Assembly (NCBI GenBank): GCA_012962595.1
Contig: DTXE01000148.1
Coordinates: 1-5,789 of the forward strand
DNA length: 5,789 nt
From: Syntrophaceae bacterium
GTDB taxonomy: Bacteria > Desulfobacterota > DTXE01
Direction: 5' to 3'
Shown here: positions 1 to 5,789 of the stretch, piece by piece
Layout of the letters: the number at the start of each line of letters is the position of its first letter
How positions within the stretch are numbered: position 1 is the first letter of the stretch
Notes under the pieces: generated by a model
Databases searched by the model: none
The model's input: only the letters and a program-made list of their open reading frames with translations
Told to the model about the DNA's origin: nothing
Position numbers and translations under genes: made by a program

Positions 1-87
1 AGGTCGGGGAACAACGGAGATATCAAATATAGTTTTCCTGATTTAAAAGTCTCGAAATTACCTCCCCAACGCTAGGTCGGGGAACAA
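1..87. repeat. 14-nt direct repeat, two copies 73 nt apart, with hairpin
   Basis: The string aggtcggggaacaa occurs at 1-14 and again at 74-87. The second copy is part of an imperfect hairpin at 63-83: tccccaac (63-70), a 5-nt loop, then gtcgggga (76-83), with seven of eight positions pairing. The first copy touches the window edge, so its left part and any further copies cannot be seen. The 73-nt spacing would fit a tandem repeat with a 73-nt unit, a dispersed palindromic intergenic element, or the end of a CRISPR array with a repeat of about 27-35 nt. Two copies, one of them cut, do not allow a choice. The 59 nt between the copies show no intact gene. The repeat itself is certain; its nature is not. 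Confidence 0.6.
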
Positions 88-176
88 AATAAGAATTAGA
101 ACATAGTGTATATGGTGGAGTAGTACCAGAACTTGCTGCTAGACTTCATATAGAAGACCAGTTGACCCAGGAGTAA
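83..176 (+). pseudogene. tsaD: tsaD fragment (tRNA t6A-modification protein), frameshifted remnant
   Basis: Read from 93, this frame gives a short peptide containing HSVYGGVVPELAARLHIE and stops at TAA 174-176. The segment GGVVPELAARLH (114-149) matches the highly conserved motif GGVVPE(L/I)ASRxH near the N-terminus of TsaD/Kae1/Gcp. That protein is the ATPase subunit that makes threonylcarbamoyladenosine at position 37 of ANN-decoding tRNAs. Just upstream, in the frame starting at 83, the codons read N-K-I-R-I, like the S-Q-I-x-I-H that precedes this motif in the family. The two parts join if one A near 95-101 is treated as an insertion. The N-terminal start with its ETSCDET motif and the remaining roughly 280 residues are absent. 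The fragment begins right where the direct repeat ends. I infer a decayed or transposed piece of tsaD; the working copy should be elsewhere. A chance match is unlikely over 12 conserved residues, but no alignment was run. Confidence 0.6.
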
Positions 177-178
177 GT

Positions 179-220
179 ATGTCAGTCGCTGGTTCTAGAC
201 TTATCATTCAGAAGGAATGA
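179..220 (+). CDS. possible 13-codon leader ORF or gene-end remnant before the M23 gene
   Basis: ATG at 179 opens a 13-codon frame (MSVAGSRLIIQKE) ending in TGA 218-220. A Shine-Dalgarno-like aggag (169-173) lies 5 nt upstream. The TGA overlaps the ATG at 217-219 in an ATGA arrangement, the usual sign of translational coupling, and that ATG is in frame with the peptidase gene. The same frame is open upstream only from 143. It may therefore be the last codons of a lost upstream gene that once overlapped the peptidase gene, a short leader peptide, or chance. I do not recognise the peptide. Confidence 0.2.
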   Translation: MSVAGSRLIIQKE

Positions 221-225
221 GGTGG
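219..225 (+). promoter_or_regulatory. Ribosome binding site deciding the M23 peptidase start
   Basis: The string gaggtgg matches the core of the Shine-Dalgarno consensus and ends 6 nt before the ATG at 232. The earlier in-frame ATG at 217 has agaagga (210-216) directly abutting it, which leaves no room for the ribosome. The start at 232 is therefore preferred, unless 217 is reached by coupling from the overlapping mini-ORF. Confidence 0.5.
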
Positions 226-231
226 CAAAGA

Positions 232-1125
232 ATGCAGTCCAAAAGGAACGGTAAAACACAAAGGAGAAGATTTACCATTATGGTGGTGCCTCACCATGGT
301 GCTCCACCTTGGAAGATAAGTTTATCCCTGGTTTTCCTTTCTCTATTGTCAATCATTTTAGCGGTTACCTTCATATGGGCTGGTTTAAGTATCAACTATT
401 ATGTAGATTATCAGAGAACCTTAGCGGAAAACCAGTATTTAACAGGCAGGGTTCAGTATTTCGTTCATGAAATGGCCTCCATTAAAGAGAAGGTGGAGAC
501 CGTGGAGAAGATAGATCAACAGCTTAGAGATCTTTTATATCTAAAGCCAAATGAGGCCATTATGCAATATCCTGGTAGTGGCGGACCTACAGTCTCTGAC
601 CTTAAGCAAGTAGCTGCAATTCTTAGGGAGGATGTTAATCCCCTTACCCGGAGATTTCGTGAGGATATGGAGGCAGTAAAAGAAGGCATCAAAAGAAGGA
701 TGGAAAGTTTCCATGAAATTGATACCTTTTTGAAGAGACAGAGGGAAATCTGGCAGGCTACCCCATCCATCTGGCCCACATCTGGTAGAATAACTAGCAG
801 ATTTGGCTGGAGGAAGGGTGGAGGCTTTCATCAGGGGGTGGATATTGCCAATGCCCCAGGGACACCTATCCGGGCCACCGCTGATGGAGAGGTAGTCTTA
901 GCCCGGAGGAGTGGAGGATATGGTCTTTTGGTTGTGGTAGATCATGGTAATGGATTCCGCACCAGGTATGCGCATAACAAAAAACTCTTGATCAAAAAAG
1001 GGGATAAAGTAAGAAAAGGACAGATTATTGCCTATATGGGAGGTACCGGGAAAAGTACCGGGACCCACCTTCATTATGAAGTAAGAATGGCAGGAAGGCC
1101 TGTTAATCCTTTGAATTACATGTAA
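232..1125 (+). CDS. Membrane-anchored M23 (LytM-type) peptidoglycan endopeptidase
   Basis: A 297-residue zinc metallopeptidase predicted to cut peptide cross-links in peptidoglycan on the periplasmic side of the inner membrane. The basic N-terminal tail has an RRRFTIMVVPHHG stretch (about residues 11-23). One hydrophobic segment follows (about 29-54), and the positive residues before it place the N-terminus in the cytoplasm. Residues about 60-175 are charged and heptad-like, probably a coiled-coil stalk. The C-terminal M23 domain (about 181-297) contains SRFGWR, then HxxxD (H200, D204), YAH (H248) and HLHYE (H279, H281). All expected zinc ligands (H200, D204, H281) and catalytic histidines (H248, H279) are present, so it should be active rather than a degenerate LytM factor. 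An in-frame ATG at 217 would add five residues. The bactofilin gene follows after 12 nt, which points to a role in cell shape or local wall remodelling. The family is certain; the exact cross-link cut is unknown. Confidence 0.93.
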   Translation: MQSKRNGKTQRRRFTIMVVPHHGAPPWKISLSLVFLSLLSIILAVTFIWAGLSINYYVDYQRTLAENQYLTGRVQYFVHEMASIKEKVETVEKIDQQLRDLLYLKPNEAIMQYPGSGGPTVSDLKQVAAILREDVNPLTRRFREDMEAVKEGIKRRMESFHEIDTFLKRQREIWQATPSIWPTSGRITSRFGWRKGGGFHQGVDIANAPGTPIRATADGEVVLARRSGGYGLLVVVDHGNGFRTRYAHNKKLLIKKGDKVRKGQIIAYMGGTGKSTGTHLHYEVRMAGRPVNPLNYM

Positions 1126-1137
1126 GGAGAAAAGGAT

Positions 1138-1512
1138 ATGTGGAAAAAGAAGGTAAAAATTGAGACCATCTTAGGGCCTGAAACGAAGTTTGAGGGAGTG
1201 ATTTCCTCTAAGGGGATAATCCGAATCGATGGCTTTCTAGATGGAGGTATCGCAGATGCTGAAGAGGTTATCGTGGGAGAGACTGGGACAATAAAAGGCG
1301 ATATCGAGGCAAAAACTATTGTGGTGGCAGGAAAGGTTATTGGAAACATAACTGCCCTGGATAGCATCGAAATGCTCCCCACTTGTCAGGTTAACGGAGA
1401 TATCAAGACCGCACATGTTTCCATCCACAAAGGGGTAATCTTCGAAGGAAATTGCCACATGACTAGGGAAAAGACCGAGGTAATTAACATTAAAAAAGGA
1501 AGAGGAAAATAA
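1138..1512 (+). CDS. Bactofilin (polymer-forming cytoskeletal protein, DUF583)
   Basis: A 124-residue protein that should assemble without nucleotide into filaments lying on the inner face of the membrane and act as a scaffold for wall-modifying enzymes. The core (about residues 10-108) shows the family's repeated short beta-strand pattern with glycines at the turns: GVISSKGIIRIDG, IVGETGTIKGDI, VVAGKVIGNI, EMLPTCQVNGDI and IHKGVIFEGNC. These form the right-handed beta-helix. The N-terminus, MWKKKVK, has an aromatic residue followed by lysines, like the short membrane-binding peptides of other bactofilins. The C-tail (about 109-124) is basic and probably disordered. Length is normal for the family. 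A strong ribosome site aaggag (1124-1129) overlaps the stop of the peptidase gene and sits 8 nt from the ATG, so the two genes are surely one transcript and probably translationally coupled. The same pairing is known in Helicobacter pylori (csd1-ccmA). Family assignment is firm; the bacM or ccmA names are not assigned because paralogues are common. Confidence 0.93.
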   Translation: MWKKKVKIETILGPETKFEGVISSKGIIRIDGFLDGGIADAEEVIVGETGTIKGDIEAKTIVVAGKVIGNITALDSIEMLPTCQVNGDIKTAHVSIHKGVIFEGNCHMTREKTEVINIKKGRGK

Positions 1513-1599
1513 ACCTTTCAAGCCCTTTAAGTGCACCTGCTTACCCACCTAAAGACACCCTCACAATTTCTAACAGGTTAAAAACTGGCTGTTTCTGGT

Positions 1600-1628
1600 A
1601 AACCAAGAAAGAAAATGGTTTGTTTTTT
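1600..1628 (+). terminator. Possible weak intrinsic terminator after the bactofilin gene
   Basis: The stem aaacca (1600-1605) pairs with tggttt (1616-1621) across a 10-nt A-rich loop. It can be extended slightly by G-U pairs and is followed by a run of six T (1623-1628). It lies 88 nt past the bactofilin stop and before the guaA promoter candidate, the right place to separate the two units. Only two G-C pairs support the stem, so it may not terminate efficiently. Confidence 0.35.
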
Positions 1629-1648
1629 GCAATTTATCTATTTAGCAC

Positions 1649-1678
1649 TGGACAAATAGTTTTATTAAAAAGTAAAAT
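1649..1678 (+). promoter_or_regulatory. Candidate sigma70-type promoter for guaA
   Basis: A -35-like tggaca (1649-1654) and a -10-like taaaat (1673-1678) are separated by 18 nt. Each hexamer differs from consensus at one position, and the surroundings are AT-rich. Transcription would begin near 1685, leaving a leader of roughly 23 nt. That is too short for a purine riboswitch downstream of the promoter. No operator could be recognised. In such AT-rich sequence similar hexamers can arise by chance. Confidence 0.45.
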
Positions 1679-1707
1679 GATTTTAAGAATTATTTAAATA
1701 ATAAAGA

Positions 1708-3264
1708 ATGAAGTCAATTTACACAGATAAAATATTGATTCTGGACTTTGGCTCTCAATATACCCAGCTTATTGCCAGGAGGGTGCGTGAATGTGGTGTA
1801 TATTCAGAGATACATCCTTATAGCCTAACAATAGATCAAATCCAATCATTTAACCCTAAGGGGATTATCCTATCAGGAAGTCCCTCCAGTGTCTTAGATA
1901 TTAATGCGCCCCGGTGTGTTCCGGAGGTCTTTAGGTTAGATGCCCCTATCCTGGGGATATGTTATGGCATGCAGCTTATGGCCCAGATGCTCCAAGGTCA
2001 GATAGAAAAGGGTGATGAGAGAGAATATGGCCCAGCCTCTCTCTTTATGGTTGAGGATTGTCCATTATGGAATGGATTTATGGAGAGAGAAAAAGGGGAG
2101 TCTGTTTGGATGAGTCATGGTGATAGGGTAACTAAGATCCCGCCAGGGTTTGTCATTCTAGCTCAAAGTCAGAACTCTCCTATTGCAGCAATGGGCTATC
2201 CGGGAAAGAATTTCTACGGGGTTCAGTTCCATCCGGAGGTGGCTCATACACCTCGAGGCAAAGAGTTGATCAAGAATTTCCTATTCAAGATTTGCAAGTG
2301 TTCCTCTACTTGGTCCATGGCCTCGTTTATTGAAGAAACCATTCCTAGGCTTAAGGTTGCTATTGGTAGACATGGTGTGGTTTGTGCTCTTAGCGGAGGA
2401 GTAGATTCTTCAGTAACCGCCCTTTTAATCCATAAAGCAGTTGGTGATCAATTGCATGCTATTTTTGTAGATAACGGTCTTCTGAGGAGAGACGAGGGTG
2501 AAGAGGTAGTAAGTGTTTTCAAGAAGTTATTGAGAATTCCTATCCATCACATCTCCGCACAAAGATTGTTTTTGGATAAATTACGGGGGGTAATTGATCC
2601 CGAGGAAAAAAGGAGAATTATAGGCAATTTATTTATTGAAATCTTTGAAAAGGAAGCCAAAAAGATAGGTAATGTTAAATTTCTTGCCCAAGGAACTCTC
2701 TATCCCGATGTCATTGAAAGCGCCTCTTTTAAAGGACCTTCAGCCACTATCAAATCACACCATAATGTTGGTGGTTTACCTGAAAGGATGCATCTTGAGT
2801 TGATTGAACCTTTAAGAGAACTATTTAAGGATGAGGTGAGAGAGCTGGGACGGGAACTAGGCCTTCCTCGTTCTATTCTTCAGCGCCAGCCATTTCCCGG
2901 CCCAGGTCTGGCTATAAGAATCTTAGGAGAGGTTACAGAGAGCAGGTTAAACATACTTAGGTTTGCCGATGCCATCGTAACTGAGGAAATGCAAGGAGAA
3001 GGATTGATGGAAAAGGTATGGCAATCCTTCGCCATCCTTCTTCCTATAAAGACAGTGGGGGTTATGGGTGATGAACGTACCTATGAAAATGTGATAGCCA
3101 TCCGTATTGTAGAGAGCATCGACGGTATGACTGCTGATTGGGCTAGGGTACCTCATAAAATTCTGGCCAAGCTATCCAACCGGATAATCAATGAGGTTAA
3201 GGGAGTAAACAGAGTAGTCTATGACATATCCTCCAAGCCACCCAGTACTATCGAGTGGGAATAG
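1708..3264 (+). CDS. guaA: GMP synthase, glutamine-hydrolysing
   Basis: A complete 518-residue cytoplasmic enzyme that converts XMP, ATP and glutamine to GMP, the last step of de novo guanine nucleotide synthesis. The N-terminal class I amidotransferase domain (about 1-197) starts with [21 protein letters not shown]. Its catalytic triad is intact: C85 in GICYGMQ, with H175 and E177 in QFHPEV. The ATP-pyrophosphatase domain (about 205-395) has the PP-loop SGGVDSS (229-235) and the XMP-binding [10 protein letters not shown] (349-358). The C-terminal dimerisation domain carries [16 protein letters not shown] (395-410) and ends in the family tail [11 protein letters not shown]. Length is close to the usual 510-525. 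The start is the only sensible ATG, as family homology begins within ten residues of it. No Shine-Dalgarno sequence is visible before it, only A/T-rich sequence. A promoter candidate lies just upstream. The next gene follows after 81 nt in the same frame. Confidence 0.98.
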   Translation: MKSIYTDKILILDFGSQYTQLIARRVRECGVYSEIHPYSLTIDQIQSFNPKGIILSGSPSSVLDINAPRCVPEVFRLDAPILGICYGMQLMAQMLQGQIEKGDEREYGPASLFMVEDCPLWNGFMEREKGESVWMSHGDRVTKIPPGFVILAQSQNSPIAAMGYPGKNFYGVQFHPEVAHTPRGKELIKNFLFKICKCSSTWSMASFIEETIPRLKVAIGRHGVVCALSGGVDSSVTALLIHKAVGDQLHAIFVDNGLLRRDEGEEVVSVFKKLLRIPIHHISAQRLFLDKLRGVIDPEEKRRIIGNLFIEIFEKEAKKIGNVKFLAQGTLYPDVIESASFKGPSATIKSHHNVGGLPERMHLELIEPLRELFKDEVRELGRELGLPRSILQRQPFPGPGLAIRILGEVTESRLNILRFADAIVTEEMQGEGLMEKVWQSFAILLPIKTVGVMGDERTYENVIAIRIVESIDGMTADWARVPHKILAKLSNRIINEVKGVNRVVYDISSKPPSTIEWE

Positions 3265-3266
3265 AA

Positions 3267-3285
3267 AGGATATACATCTTATCCT
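3267..3285 (+). other. Short hairpin between guaA and pabB
   Basis: The perfect 6-nt inverted repeat aggata (3267-3272) / tatcct (3280-3285) has a 7-nt loop and begins 3 nt after the guaA stop. There is no T-run after it, so it is not a standard terminator. It could be an mRNA processing or stability element, or chance. The rest of the 81-nt gap (to 3345) shows no clear promoter. Confidence 0.3.
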
Positions 3286-3345
3286 AGAAACCTTAATGCC
3301 TTTGCGACATGGAATGTAGGGCACTTTAGTGAACCGGGAAAAACT

Positions 3346-4827
3346 ATGAAGGGATTGAGAAATCAGGAGGCCATAGAACGAGTCCCTTTGATTGAGGAAA
3401 TCTATACCCCCCTTTCGCCACTGGAGATTTTTGAATTGTTCTATAATAGACCCCATAGCTTCTTTTTAGATAGCGGACTGAGTGTAAATCGTCTGGGGCG
3501 GTATTCCTTTATAGGGAGTGATCCCTTTTTAGTTCTGAAGAGCTGGGGGAAAAGGATGGAGATTACAGAAAACTCACACCATAGCTATATCATAGGTGAC
3601 CCTTTTGATGTCTTGGCTACCTTGGTTTCCAGTTATAGGTTATCTACTCCAACTGGACTCCCGCCATTTTTGGGAGGAGCAGTGGGCTATTTTGGCTACG
3701 ATCTTTGCCACTTTATTGAAGAACTTCCTTCTCGAAGCAAGGACGATCTTGATATCCCTGACTGCTATATAGCCTTTTATGATACGGTAATAGCCCATGA
3801 CCACTTGATGAGAAAAACCTGGATTGCCTCTAGCGGGTTTCCCGAGGAATATGAGGATAGGGCCAGAAAGAAGGCAAAAGAGAAGATTTCAGAGTTAGGG
3901 TATATACTCTCCAAGGCCGTGTCACAAGATCCCACCCTTCAAGAAGATACACTTGAACCCCACAATATCCATATAACCTCCAATTTCTCCAAAGAAGGGT
4001 ATATCAACGCTATAGCTAAGGCCAAGGAATATATTGCAGCCGGGGATATTTATCAAGTCAATCTCTCCCAAAGATTTTATGCCTCCTTATCAATATCTCC
4101 TCTCGAACTTTATAAGGTATTACGTAAGGTCAATCCTGCACCCTTCGCTGGTTTTTTAAACTGGGAGGAAGTAAAGGTTTTAAGTAGTTCGCCAGAAAGA
4201 TTTCTTAGAATTTCAGGAAGAAAGGTAGAAACTAGGCCTATTAAGGGTACTCGCCACAGGGGTAGAAATAAACTTGAGGACAAACTCTTATCTCAGGAAC
4301 TCCTTGAAAGCAAAAAGGATAGGGCAGAGCTCATCATGATTGTTGATTTAGAACGAAATGACCTAGGAAGGGTTTGTGAGTATGGTTCGGTAACAGTGCC
4401 CGAGCTTATAACATTAGAAACTTATGCTACAGTTCATCATTTAGTTTCCACAGTGGTAGGAAGGTTGTGTTGGGATAAGGATCATATCGACTGCCTTAAG
4501 GCCTGCTTTCCTGGTGGTTCCATTACCGGTGCTCCTAAGATTCGAGCTATGGAGATTATAGATGAATTAGAGCCTACAAAAAGAAAGGTTTATACAGGTT
4601 CCATGGGATACATAGGATTCAATCAGGAGACTGATCTTAATATCGTGATTCGCACTATGCTATATGTGGGAAATAACATATATTTTCAGGTTGGTGGGGG
4701 GATTGTGGCTGACTCTGATCCAGAAAAGGAATATGAAGAGACCTTACATAAGGCCAAAGCCTTAATAGAAGCGGTTACCATAAGAAATCAAAAAACTCGT
4801 CATTATCAAATCCAAAGTTTCCTTTAG
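3346..4827 (+). CDS. pabB: Aminodeoxychorismate synthase component I
   Basis: A 493-residue cytoplasmic enzyme of the chorismate-binding family (TrpE/PabB/EntC/MenF). It should aminate chorismate to 4-amino-4-deoxychorismate, using ammonia delivered by a PabA-type amidotransferase. The N-terminal domain (about 10-185) includes FFLDSG (39-44), GRYSFIGSDP (51-60) and GGAVGYFGYDL (110-120). The catalytic domain (about 215-480) includes DIYQVNLSQRF (234-244), SSSPERFL (280-287), RPIKGTRHRG (297-306), DLERNDLGR (334-342), CFPGGSITGAPK (387-398) and GGGIVADSDPEKEYEE (450-465). K300 in PIKGT is the discriminating residue: PabB carries this nucleophilic lysine where anthranilate synthase TrpE has PIAGT. 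Length is a little above E. coli PabB and closer to TrpE. The ATG lacks a clear Shine-Dalgarno site; a strong aggagg at 3365-3370 lies inside the gene, too far from the next usable start (TTG 3388). The aminotransferase gene downstream supports the pabB reading. No pabA is in the window. Confidence 0.9.
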   Translation: MKGLRNQEAIERVPLIEEIYTPLSPLEIFELFYNRPHSFFLDSGLSVNRLGRYSFIGSDPFLVLKSWGKRMEITENSHHSYIIGDPFDVLATLVSSYRLSTPTGLPPFLGGAVGYFGYDLCHFIEELPSRSKDDLDIPDCYIAFYDTVIAHDHLMRKTWIASSGFPEEYEDRARKKAKEKISELGYILSKAVSQDPTLQEDTLEPHNIHITSNFSKEGYINAIAKAKEYIAAGDIYQVNLSQRFYASLSISPLELYKVLRKVNPAPFAGFLNWEEVKVLSSSPERFLRISGRKVETRPIKGTRHRGRNKLEDKLLSQELLESKKDRAELIMIVDLERNDLGRVCEYGSVTVPELITLETYATVHHLVSTVVGRLCWDKDHIDCLKACFPGGSITGAPKIRAMEIIDELEPTKRKVYTGSMGYIGFNQETDLNIVIRTMLYVGNNIYFQVGGGIVADSDPEKEYEETLHKAKALIEAVTIRNQKTRHYQIQSFL

Positions 4828-4852
4828 CCTTTGAATCTTTTAAAATGTGATG

Positions 4853-5719
4853 ATGGCAGAGGTAGTTTATATAAATGGCACCCTGGTTCCTCAAGAGGAG
4901 GCAAAGGTTTCTATCTTTGATAGAGGTTTTTTATATGGAGATGGGTTATTTGAGACCATGCGGTCTTACTCCGGACATGTGTTTCGCTTAGAGCACCACC
5001 TGTCCCGACTTTTTAGTGCCCTCAAAATTTTAAATTTAGATATTCCCTTTAATCCATCTCAGCTTAAAAAGGCTATTTATCATACTTTAAAAGCCAACAA
5101 CCTAAATGAGGCATATATCCGTCTATGTGTATCCAGAGGGGAAGGGCCTCTAGGTCTCAATCCCACCCCTTGTCGAACCCCCAAGGTCATCATTATCACA
5201 AAAAATTTTGAGCCCTATCCGGCGATTTCTTATGAGGAGGGATTGAGAGCGGTGGTGGCGAGCACTAGGCAAAATACCGCCTCTCCTCTATCTAAGATTA
5301 AATCGGCTAATTTTTTAAACTACATCCTGGCCAAAATGGAAGCCCTATCTAAGGGCGTGGACGAAGGAATATTACTTAATAACGAGGGGTATGTGGCAGA
5401 GACAACTACCAGTAATATTTTTATGATAAAAGATGGAATATTGTCTACTCCATCAGAAGGGAGCGGCATTTTGCCAGGGATAACCAGGCAGACGATACTT
5501 GAAATTTCATACTCTATGGGAATAAAGGTTTTTGAAAGAAAGATAAGTATAGACGAACTTTTTGAATCTCAAGAATGTTTTCTCACTAATACATTAATGG
5601 AGGTTATGCCTTTAGTAGAGATTGAGGGACTTCCCATCGGTAATGGAAGGCCCGGTCCATTAACCATCAAATTACGCCAGTCATATCAAGAATTGGTACA
5701 AAGAAAGTTAAACCTGTAA
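4853..5719 (+). CDS. pabC: Aminodeoxychorismate lyase (class IV aminotransferase family)
   Basis: A 288-residue PLP enzyme of fold-type IV, which also includes branched-chain (IlvE) and D-amino acid aminotransferases. Read as PabC, it removes pyruvate from aminodeoxychorismate to release p-aminobenzoate for folate. Visible family features are FDRGFLYGDGLFETMR (22-37), RGEGPLG (95-101), catalytic lysine K150 in KSANFLNYILAKMEA, E183 in AETTTSNIF (which contacts the PLP ring nitrogen), LPGITR (207-212) and FLTNTLMEVMPL (243-254). The protein is full length. The function rests largely on position: it begins about 25 nt after pabB. The sequence motifs alone would also allow a D-amino acid or branched-chain aminotransferase, and such enzymes are often misnamed. 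Three adjacent in-frame starts exist (GTG 4847, ATG 4850, ATG 4853), and no Shine-Dalgarno site favours one. I chose the last, giving MAEVVYING. Confidence 0.8.
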   Translation: MAEVVYINGTLVPQEEAKVSIFDRGFLYGDGLFETMRSYSGHVFRLEHHLSRLFSALKILNLDIPFNPSQLKKAIYHTLKANNLNEAYIRLCVSRGEGPLGLNPTPCRTPKVIIITKNFEPYPAISYEEGLRAVVASTRQNTASPLSKIKSANFLNYILAKMEALSKGVDEGILLNNEGYVAETTTSNIFMIKDGILSTPSEGSGILPGITRQTILEISYSMGIKVFERKISIDELFESQECFLTNTLMEVMPLVEIEGLPIGNGRPGPLTIKLRQSYQELVQRKLNL

Positions 5720-5783
5720 GTATCTGAAATAAATAAAACTTCCAAATATTACTTTTTAACTTTTGCTGCTCAATGTTTTCCAT

Positions 5784-5789
5784 TATAAT
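5784..5789 (+). promoter_or_regulatory. Possible -10 element at the right edge
   Basis: A perfect tataat ends the window, 64 nt after the last gene. The sequence about 17 nt upstream (ttttgc, 5761-5766) is a poor -35. It may belong to a promoter for a gene beyond the window. The stretch 5720-5783 is AT-rich and shows no coding sequence and no hairpin with a T-run. Confidence 0.2.

Noticed and set aside
13..26. A CRISPR spacer aimed at the bactofilin gene
   Set aside because: Identity with 1393-1406 stops after 14 nt on both sides, far short of a spacer length of 30-40 nt.
516..831. Two overlapping reverse-strand open frames inside the peptidase gene
   Set aside because: They lie opposite a well-supported gene, show no recognisable domain, and are of a length expected by chance.
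1116..1548. Reverse-strand open frames opposite the bactofilin gene
   Set aside because: They mirror the conserved bactofilin coding sequence and have no motif of their own.
1513..1707. A purine riboswitch ahead of guaA
   Set aside because: Guanine-sensing leaders can precede purine genes, but no conserved three-way-junction core is visible, and the likely promoter leaves only about 23 nt of leader.
3365..3390. A later pabB start driven by the strong aggagg
   Set aside because: The next possible start codon in frame (TTG 3388) is 17 nt away, too far, and the ATG at 3346 fits the family's N-terminal extent.
2947..3456. Reverse-strand open frames at the guaA-pabB junction
   Set aside because: They overlap conserved GuaA and PabB coding sequence and show no recognisable domain.
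3346..4827. Anthranilate synthase TrpE
   Set aside because: The length would fit, but the PIKGT motif with lysine (K300) marks aminodeoxychorismate synthase, and the neighbour is a pabC-like gene rather than trpG or trpD.
4853..5719. Branched-chain aminotransferase IlvE
   Set aside because: The fold is shared and it cannot be fully excluded, but the position directly after pabB and the KSANFLNY lysine context fit PabC-like proteins better.

Overview
This window looks like ordinary bacterial chromosome, at moderate-to-low GC by eye, with every supported gene on the + strand. An envelope-facing M23 peptidase paired with a bactofilin suggests a Gram-negative-type bacterium that shapes its wall with a bactofilin scaffold. 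This pair is common in Desulfobacterota/Deltaproteobacteria and several related or candidate phyla. The sequence alone does not fix the phylum.

Layout. Positions 1-231 hold no intact gene. They contain two copies of a 14-nt direct repeat 73 nt apart, the second within a hairpin. Next comes a short, frameshifted fragment carrying the TsaD signature GGVVPELAARLH, then a 13-codon mini-ORF whose TGA overlaps an ATG of the next gene. Positions 232-1512 carry a two-gene unit: a membrane-anchored M23/LytM endopeptidase and a bactofilin 12 nt downstream. Positions 1513-1707 are non-coding, with a weak terminator-like hairpin and a good sigma70-type promoter candidate. Positions 1708-5719 carry guaA (GMP synthase), a pabB-type chorismate-utilising enzyme and a fold-type IV PLP enzyme best read as pabC. 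The last 70 nt hold no gene, only a TATAAT hexamer at the right edge.

How the genes work together. The first pair probably forms a cell-shape module, with a cytoplasmic bactofilin polymer positioning a periplasmic peptidoglycan hydrolase. The second group is metabolic. GuaA makes GMP, which leads to GTP, the pterin precursor of folate. PabB and PabC make p-aminobenzoate, the other part of folate. The amidotransferase partner PabA is not in the window.

I do not see a new multi-gene system. The part most worth a second look is the left 220 nt: repeat, hairpin, tsaD remnant and coupled mini-ORF.
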